A stretch of 58,256 nt of DNA from Calditrichota bacterium. GTDB taxonomy: Bacteria; Zhuqueibacterota; Zhuqueibacteria; Zhuqueibacterales; Geothermadaptataceae. The stretch is taken from positions 1-58,256 of the forward strand of contig QQUE01000016.1 of the NCBI GenBank assembly GCA_008501765.1, read 5' to 3'. How positions within the stretch are numbered: position 1 is the first letter of the stretch; every line of letters starts with the position of its first letter. The notes below the pieces were generated by a model that did no database searches, had not been told where the DNA came from, and saw only the letters and a list, made by a program, of their open reading frames with translations. A program made the translations under genes and the position numbers. This document shows positions 53,125 to 58,256 of this stretch, piece by piece.

Positions 53125-54066
53125 CTAACCTGGCTCTTGCCATGTGATTCTGCCGCGGATAATCGGTTCTTTCTGATGTTCTAAAAACAGCTCCAGGTTA
53201 TCGCCTATGGAAGTTACTTTTCCGGAATTAATTTTCACCGGTTCACCCTGTTGTGGATCGGAATAGACTTCAATGTTTTTCCCAATTATCATCGACCTTT
53301 TCCGATACAAGTCAAGAATTGTGCGATACTGGCCATTTAAGAGTAACTTATAATTGATGGCCAGGTTTTGTAACAAATTATCGAGAATAGATGGCAGGCT
53401 TTCCGAAGTCGGTTTTGCGATGTGCTCTTTGATGGAAGTGGCTTTTTTCGTGAATAAGGCTTCATCAAGTTGTGGCGTGGATTCAATATTAATTCCAATT
53501 CCCAGAAATAAATCGGTTATTTTTGTTTCAACAGCACGGGTGTGAGTTAATACACCGGATATTTTACAATTATTTATAAGAATATCATTGATCCATTTGA
53601 TGGATGCTTTATTCTGCAAACCCGGAATTTTGTCCAGTGTCTGAATAACGGACAAGGCAGAGAGAATCGTGAAACCTGTATGAAAATTCTCGACAACCTG
53701 ATCCGGTTTTAAATAGGCTGAAAGATGGAGATTACCCGGCAGGCTTATCCAGTTTCTGTTTCTAAATCCGGTGAAATTTTTACCGGTTCGGGCAAGACAT
53801 AAAATGCCCCCGGGCAAGTCAGCTTCGTTTTTAACAAATTCAATTAATGTTGAGAATTGTGAGTTTTGAGCGTCGTCTGCAATAATTACATAGCGCCACA
53901 GGGACCCGGATTTATTTGCAGTGGTAAAAAGATTCCCTGATCGGAAGAATTCCGGGATTAATTTTTTTAAAACGGGATCCTGCGGCATTCCGGAGTAATT
54001 TTGCCATGGCGGGTGGATGTTAAAGAGATGTTCTGTGAAGGATTTGCAATCAGTAAAAAAAAGCAT
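53125..54066 (-). CDS. birA: Divergent biotin-protein ligase
   Basis: A 313-residue BPL/LPLA2-fold protein without an N-terminal DNA-binding domain. The catalytic lysine motif is present (IKWINDILINNCKISGVL, Lys of KW-ND), as are LGIGINIES and the beta-strand LPGNLHLSAYL. The biotin-binding loop that reads GRGRRGRxW in E. coli BirA is altered to TGFRNRNW (about 118-125). About 85 N-terminal residues are not of a type I recognise. It is 101 nt upstream of oadG on the same strand, which fits biotinylation of OadA. Function by homology is fairly secure; the altered loop is unusual. Confidence 0.8.
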   Translation of the reverse strand: MLFFTDCKSFTEHLFNIHPPWQNYSGMPQDPVLKKLIPEFFRSGNLFTTANKSGSLWRYVIIADDAQNSQFSTLIEFVKNEADLPGGILCLARTGKNFTGFRNRNWISLPGNLHLSAYLKPDQVVENFHTGFTILSALSVIQTLDKIPGLQNKASIKWINDILINNCKISGVLTHTRAVETKITDLFLGIGINIESTPQLDEALFTKKATSIKEHIAKPTSESLPSILDNLLQNLAINYKLLLNGQYRTILDLYRKRSMIIGKNIEVYSDPQQGEPVKINSGKVTSIGDNLELFLEHQKEPIIRGRITWQEPG

Positions 54067-54212
54067 TATAAACCAATAAGTTGATGGAGAATTTATACTT
54101 ATTGATAATTTAATATTATTTTATTGCTGTGGTAGTTATTTAAAGGTAATTCAAATTACAACCATAGCATTCAGGATATTAATCTGCTCCCCATTTGCCC
54201 TTTGGTCAATCG

Positions 54213-56087
54213 TTAAACAACTGTTGGCTTGAGTAAATCATCATTTTTATGCGCTTCAAATCTCATATCGTGATCATCGACCTTAAATTGATTTATGAGA
54301 GATTGCAGGTTTTCGGTTAGCTGGTTCAGGTCTTCGGAAGCACGCGCTATTTGCTCGACACCCGTAGCCGATTCCTGAGCAACCTGGTTGATTGCCTCGA
54401 CACTTTTGCTAATCTGTTTCACGGTGAATGATTGTTCTTCATTGGCAGTTGCGACTTGTTCAACGATATTCCTAACCTTACCGGAAGAATCGATGATCGC
54501 GCCCAAGGATGTATCCGCTTTTTGAGCCAACTCTTTGCCTTTAACAGTCTCATCTGTTCCGTTGCGCATTGCGATAACAGCTTTCCCGGTTTCAGATTGT
54601 ATTTTTCCAATCATTTCTTCGATTTCTTTTGTAGCGTTTGTAGTTCGTTCAGCAAGTTTTCTCACTTCATCCGCAACAACGGCAAATCCACGCCCCTGCT
54701 CACCGGCCCGCGCCGCTTCGATAGCCGCATTCAACGCCAGGAGATTGGTTTGGTCGGCTATGTCATTGATTACCTGGGTGATTTCACCAATTTTTTCACT
54801 GTTTTCACCAAGAACATCCACGATTCCAGCGGCTTCCGATACAACATGGGCAATATTATCAATTCCAATGATCGTTTCTTTGACAACGGAACCGCCCTCT
54901 TTTGCTGTGCTGCCAGAGCTTTTTGCGCTTTCCGCAGCTTCGGTAGCATTTTGTGTGGTCTGCATGATGGTCGCGGCCATTTGTTCAATTGCGCTTGAAA
55001 CTTCAGCTGTTTGCATACTTTGTTCTTGGGAGCCAGTTGCCATTTCTTCAGCGCTTGATGAAATTTGCGCGCTGGCTTTGACAGTTTCGTGCACGGATTC
55101 TGTTACTTTAATAATCATATTTTTGATGTTTTGTACTACCTGGTTAAATCCTTTAAAAAGCTGTCCAATTTCGTCATTTTTTTTCAGATCAAGTGAAACA
55201 GTCAGGTCTCCACTTGCAAATTTATTAATTTTCTCCAGCATTTCATTAACGCTGTCCTTGAGATATTTCCGTTGCGACTCTGATTCTGTAACAGTCTTTT
55301 CTACTTCTATTTTCTCATCCTGCAACTGCTTCATGAGTTTCTTTATATTCCCAGCCATTAGATTAAAATTATCTGCAAGCTCACCTATTTCGTCTTGGGA
55401 TTTATAATCAATATTTAAATCAAGCTGACCTTCGGCCATCTGCGTTGCTGCACTATTAAATTTTTTAAGCGGTGCAGTGATCGAGCGGATAAGAACAATT
55501 GACAAGCCAATCAAAATTCCCGTACATAAAATAATTGTGATCGACATCATTTTTGTCATTGCTGAATTCGTCTTGTGTGATTCGGAAAATGCGCTATCCA
55601 TATCGATTTTCTTTGAGGCAGCAAAGGCATCAATTGCCATTTTAACCTCATTGTACTTTTCTTTCATTTGTCCTAAAGAAGCAATAATTTCACTATCCAT
55701 ACCTTTGTCAATTATTTTCCCTGTCATTTCATAAGCAATGGCATAATAAGCTTTAAAAGAACTATTTAAGCTATATAGTTGCGGATTATTTGCCCCTTCA
55801 ATCTCTTTACTGGCAGCGAGATGGTTGAAAAAGAGATCACGAAACTCATTTGCCTCAATTAGCATGTCCTCATCTGCCGCTGCGGCGGCAGCTTGCAAAC
55901 TTCTTTGCATATCTTCAAGTGTTTTAATCAGATCTCTGCTAATTTCTAAAGATGGGAAATATGTTTTTTCAATGTTGGTCAAGATACTGTTATTCTTGTG
56001 GCTCCCAAATATCGCAACCAATAAGATCAAACAAAAACCAAATGCTGCCAACGAGGGCAGCAGGATGATTTTATTTATAAATTTCAT
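54213..56087 (-). CDS. Methyl-accepting chemotaxis protein with tandem HAMP
   Basis: A 624-residue transmembrane chemoreceptor. TM1 is about 7-30, and a helical periplasmic sensor domain runs to about 175, followed by TM2 (about 180-205). The first HAMP contains [15 protein letters not shown] and [15 protein letters not shown]; a second HAMP-like unit has [13 protein letters not shown] and [15 protein letters not shown]. The methyl-accepting signalling domain has the hairpin tip [20 protein letters not shown]. No CheR-docking pentapeptide is at the C terminus (LKPTVV). It is 111 nt downstream of the PstS-like gene and on the same strand as the porin gene. Confidence 0.95.
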   Translation of the reverse strand: MKFINKIILLPSLAAFGFCLILLVAIFGSHKNNSILTNIEKTYFPSLEISRDLIKTLEDMQRSLQAAAAAADEDMLIEANEFRDLFFNHLAASKEIEGANNPQLYSLNSSFKAYYAIAYEMTGKIIDKGMDSEIIASLGQMKEKYNEVKMAIDAFAASKKIDMDSAFSESHKTNSAMTKMMSITIILCTGILIGLSIVLIRSITAPLKKFNSAATQMAEGQLDLNIDYKSQDEIGELADNFNLMAGNIKKLMKQLQDEKIEVEKTVTESESQRKYLKDSVNEMLEKINKFASGDLTVSLDLKKNDEIGQLFKGFNQVVQNIKNMIIKVTESVHETVKASAQISSSAEEMATGSQEQSMQTAEVSSAIEQMAATIMQTTQNATEAAESAKSSGSTAKEGGSVVKETIIGIDNIAHVVSEAAGIVDVLGENSEKIGEITQVINDIADQTNLLALNAAIEAARAGEQGRGFAVVADEVRKLAERTTNATKEIEEMIGKIQSETGKAVIAMRNGTDETVKGKELAQKADTSLGAIIDSSGKVRNIVEQVATANEEQSFTVKQISKSVEAINQVAQESATGVEQIARASEDLNQLTENLQSLINQFKVDDHDMRFEAHKNDDLLKPTVV

Positions 56088-56198
56088 TTTACAGTTCTTA
56101 TTTTAATGTTTTTAGTTATTTGACTGTTTAATTTAATCCATCAATTTATTTAAGGGTGCAAAATCTTTAGTATAGCAAGCTGAAGCTGGATTAAAGTA

Positions 56199-56642
56199 TT
56201 AATTGTCGAACTCTATCGTAATGACCTTCACATCTTTGGTATCCGGTGGATTTGACACATAGGCTATGGCATTTTTGTTGGCCTTTACAAATGTCAATAT
56301 TTCGTTTTCTGATTCTTTTATTGTTGGTGGTATGTTTCTTCCTGAAAAGAGCTGCTGTTGCCAATAGTTGTTGACGGAAGATAAATTCTTTTTGAGTACC
56401 TTCTTGGAGAAAAGTTTTCGGATAGTCGAATTTGCGGGTAAATCTATGGGGATTATTTCCTTCCCATCTTCCCATTTAGTAATTTTTTTTAAAAAGATCT
56501 TCGACAATTTTGTTCTTTTCATATTTGCAACAGGGTTTTTACTATTCACTATGATTGTAATTGACTTAGAGTCCTGTGCCATTGAGGGTTCTGAAAAGAA
56601 TACCACGCCCAATAATAAAAAAATTGTTAATAGTCGTTTCAT
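56199..56642 (-). CDS. Small PstS-like periplasmic binding protein
   Basis: A 147-residue exported protein. The signal peptide is about 1-22 (cleavage after SMA). The mature part matches short phosphate-binding-type (PBP-like) proteins: KNPVANMKRTKLSKIFLKK, TKWEDGKEIIPIDLP, VNNYWQQQLFSGRNIPP and KNAIAYVSNPP. Full-size PstS is about twice as long, so this is a single-lobe or truncated-fold version common next to signalling genes. No transporter permease or ATPase is nearby. It lies 25 nt after the porin gene and 111 nt before the MCP gene. Confidence 0.87.
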   Translation of the reverse strand: MKRLLTIFLLLGVVFFSEPSMAQDSKSITIIVNSKNPVANMKRTKLSKIFLKKITKWEDGKEIIPIDLPANSTIRKLFSKKVLKKNLSSVNNYWQQQLFSGRNIPPTIKESENEILTFVKANKNAIAYVSNPPDTKDVKVITIEFDN

Positions 56643-56667
56643 GATTATACCTTATAAGTTTGATGAA

Positions 56668-57828
56668 TTAGAAACTGAATTGGGTCCCAAATTGAATAAG
56701 ATTTGTCTTTTCATCCAGTGTATTTGCTTCCAGACTTTCAATAATATCTCCAGGTGTAGCAAACCGATTTCCATCCACAAAATGATATGAAAACTTTACA
56801 GCGAAAGACGAGCTAAACCAATAGTTGATTCCTAATCCGAAATCTCTATGCTTGAATAATGAATCCAATTCTTCTTCTTCAATCTCAGATATGGATGCTG
56901 AGGAATGGTCGTATCGCCCAGCCAATTGCAGTTTCTCTGTTACTTTCACTCCAATTTCCAGGTAGAAAGCATTCACTTTTTCAGAGTTATCACCTTCTCC
57001 ATCAGTCAAATACGCATATTCACTGCGCAGTGAAACTCTGTCTGACATGTACTCCAAATGGGTACCAGCAACGGCTCTAGTCGAACTTTCCTCGCTTTCT
57101 TCGCTTTCCTCCTCTGCCTCTTCATCATCACTTTTGTTTTCACCAAAATATGCAGAAACACCAAGTTTTAGGCCTTCAATACCAGTAAAAACATTAAGTC
57201 TACCCCCAACAGCTGTCGCGCGCTCCAGTTCAAACTCGCTGGTCTCTTCTTCATTTGGGGATTCTTCCAATTCTTCCCAGATTTCTGATGACTTGTAATC
57301 AAACTGGCCGAAATAGACATCATATTGAATTCCCCAATTGCTCGACTGAGAATAATGGCTGTTTGTTAAACCTGCACCATTGAATCCTTCAGCAATAATA
57401 TCAGAATACCCATAAATCCCCTGGGGAAGGGAAAAGAAAGGGCGAACGGTTCCAATATTATAAATTTCAGCATAAAGCCCAAAAGGATGTTTTACTCTAC
57501 CCAACCTTAGTTCCGGACCAATTGAAAATGACCACGACGCAAATGCATAATCCAGCTCGGTAATGAGAATCGATGAATTGGAGAGCCACTCAATCTGGCC
57601 AATTATTCTCAAACTGGAAGATGGTTGTGCGGTGGTGTTTAGTGCAAAAGTCGTTTGTTCATAATTACCATCTTTTACTCCGTTGAGGTAGTTATTGTGG
57701 TCAGTCTTGCCATAGGACCAGCCACCATAACCATGAATAGTTACCTTGTTCATTGATCCTTGCCCATATAGCCCACTCGAAAGAATAAGAATGGCGAATA
57801 AATAGGATAGATTTTTAATAAAGTTCAT
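56668..57828 (-). CDS. Outer-membrane porin-like beta-barrel
   Basis: A 386-residue exported protein with a signal peptide (about 1-22, FAILILSSGLYG before QG). Beta strands with aromatic girdle residues alternate through the sequence (RLGRVKHPFGLYAEIYN, RTLKLGV-like strands, NYWFSSSFAVKFSYHF) and the last strand ends FGTQFSF, as in barrels. An acidic loop is inserted at about 225-245 (SDDEEAEEESEESEESS). The start at 57828 follows GGAG at -12; 33 extra in-frame codons upstream are not typical of a signal peptide. It heads the porin, PstS-like, MCP run. Confidence 0.85.
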   Translation of the reverse strand: MNFIKNLSYLFAILILSSGLYGQGSMNKVTIHGYGGWSYGKTDHNNYLNGVKDGNYEQTTFALNTTAQPSSSLRIIGQIEWLSNSSILITELDYAFASWSFSIGPELRLGRVKHPFGLYAEIYNIGTVRPFFSLPQGIYGYSDIIAEGFNGAGLTNSHYSQSSNWGIQYDVYFGQFDYKSSEIWEELEESPNEEETSEFELERATAVGGRLNVFTGIEGLKLGVSAYFGENKSDDEEAEEESEESEESSTRAVAGTHLEYMSDRVSLRSEYAYLTDGEGDNSEKVNAFYLEIGVKVTEKLQLAGRYDHSSASISEIEEEELDSLFKHRDFGLGINYWFSSSFAVKFSYHFVDGNRFATPGDIIESLEANTLDEKTNLIQFGTQFSF

Positions 57829-58203
57829 CAGTGTATCTCCGTTTAATAGTTTCGGAATCGATGTCAGTAGTTTAGATTCTACTCGGACATTCGTTTTTAT
57901 TCGATTAAGTGATCGTCTTATAGTCAATTTTTAAATTACTTATTTAACTTGAATTCGATATAAGGAAATTGCACTAAATATGTCTCGTCATCCCGGTTTT
58001 TGCAGGGCAAAATAACGGGATCTCAAACGATTAACTCGAACATAGGTTAAAGTGCTTTGCAAGGAGATCCTGGCATCTCGTTGGCACGCGAGCCGGGATG
58101 ACTTGTTTCATATTCATTTTGTGCTTACATGATATTGCTATATTTTTACGGACACAATGTTAAGTTAGTGTGAATCCCATATCACTAACCGAGAATTTAA
58201 AAA
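57829..58203. other. Intergenic region upstream of the porin gene and the transposase
   Basis: The 375 bp contain the porin promoter region (57829-57945), the repeat element listed separately, and about 70 bp of AT-rich DNA before the transposase start. No other gene is seen. Confidence 0.5.
57946..58130. repeat. Second copy of the TTCGATATAAG end with a GTCATCCCGG inverted repeat
   Basis: AACTTGAATTCGATATAAG (57946-57964) matches 44548-44566 with two mismatches. GTCATCCCGG (57987-57996) and CCGGGATGAC (58093-58102) are inverted. GCTTACAT at 58123-58130 equals 44692-44699, near the other element's right end, after which the sequences diverge, suggesting truncation near 58130. Confidence 0.5.
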
Positions 58204-58256
58204 ATGAACAAGAAACAAAGTCGCCGTCGTTACAGCGCAGAATTCAAAAGAAGTGC
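58204..58256 (+). CDS. Transposase (IS3-type OrfA-like), 3'-truncated by window edge
   Basis: Only the first 17 codons are visible: a very basic start, MNKKQSRRRYSAEFKRS, typical of the helix-turn-helix N terminus of IS3-family OrfA and some related transposases. The rest lies beyond the window. The family cannot be confirmed. Confidence 0.65.
   Translation, partial: MNKKQSRRRYSAEFKRS

Noticed and set aside
54535-55407. Long open frame antisense to the MCP gene
   Set aside because: It is rich in Ser, Ile and Ala as expected from the complement of a coiled-coil receptor gene, has no domain I recognise, and the MCP on the other strand is unmistakable.

Overview
The window is a moderately AT-rich (roughly 40-43 % GC by eye), densely coded bacterial chromosome segment. 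The gene set suggests a Gram-negative member of the FCB group (Bacteroidota / Chlorobiota-Ignavibacteria / Calditrichota-KSB1 type): outer-membrane beta-barrels, lipoprotein and Sec signals, a bacillithiol pathway gene (bshA), a type-2-like IleRS, a SWIM-SNF2 helicase, PEGA domains, a tRNA gene with no encoded CCA, and a three-gene Na+-pumping oxaloacetate decarboxylase. The phylum is an inference from gene content. No rRNA, CRISPR array or prophage is visible.

Layout. 1-5.0 kb (+): the 3' part of ileS, a DksA/TraR zinc-finger gene, lspA and an rluD-type pseudouridine synthase. 5.05-6.65 kb: an ECF sigma factor overlapping its putative membrane anti-sigma factor (-), and a divergent small membrane protein. 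7.0-11.3 kb: a Gfo/Idh/MocA oxidoreductase (+) and a SWIM-SNF2 helicase (-). 11.7-17.1 kb: a 1490-residue membrane pseudokinase with a very long acidic linker and PEGA repeats (-), divergent from a roadblock-like gene. 17.2-22.5 kb (-): ABC ATPase and permease, bshA, and a secreted FG-GAP repeat protein. 22.9-24.6 kb (+): a REC-GGDEF-EAL protein. 24.7-28.2 kb (-): acyl-CoA carboxylase carboxyltransferase, a STAS protein and biotin carboxylase. 28.4-30.1 kb (-): a 29-codon membrane peptide coupled to a small membrane protein, and a LysR regulator. 30.6-39.9 kb (+): MEMO1-like protein, O-succinylhomoserine sulfhydrylase, two half-size YeeE/YedE transporters, an MDR oxidoreductase, a beta-barrel, endonuclease III, a PNPOx-like protein, a nitrilase and an acidic/basic bipartite secreted protein. 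40-45.8 kb (-): tRNA(CAU), membrane dipeptidase, M42 aminopeptidase, a cNMP-binding-domain histidine kinase with its response regulator, and a geranylgeranyl-reductase-like flavoprotein. 46.6-49.3 kb (+): aconitase. 49.4-57.8 kb (-): ABM-like protein, oadB, oadA, oadG, biotin ligase, MCP, PstS-like protein and porin. 58.2 kb: the start of a transposase gene that runs off the window.

How the genes fit together. oadG-oadA-oadB form a Na+ pump driven by oxaloacetate decarboxylation; a biotin ligase lies just upstream and aconitase is nearby. A second biotin enzyme at 24.7-28.2 kb probably carboxylates propionyl- or acetyl-CoA. metZ beside a split thiosulfate-type permease points to sulfur assimilation into homocysteine. 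Porin, small phosphate-binding-like protein and MCP look like one ligand-capture and signalling unit.

The intergenic DNA carries several repeat families: a ~198-bp element present twice, inverted-repeat elements with GTCATTCC/GTCATCCC ends, a 16-bp inverted repeat (ATGTGCCAGGCACTTA), a nested hairpin block, and an AACTTGAATTCGATATAAG-type end seen twice. The most unusual items are the pseudokinase/PEGA protein with its divergent roadblock-like neighbour, the 29-codon coupled peptide, the biotin ligase with an altered biotin loop, the MCP/PstS/porin unit and the repeat families.
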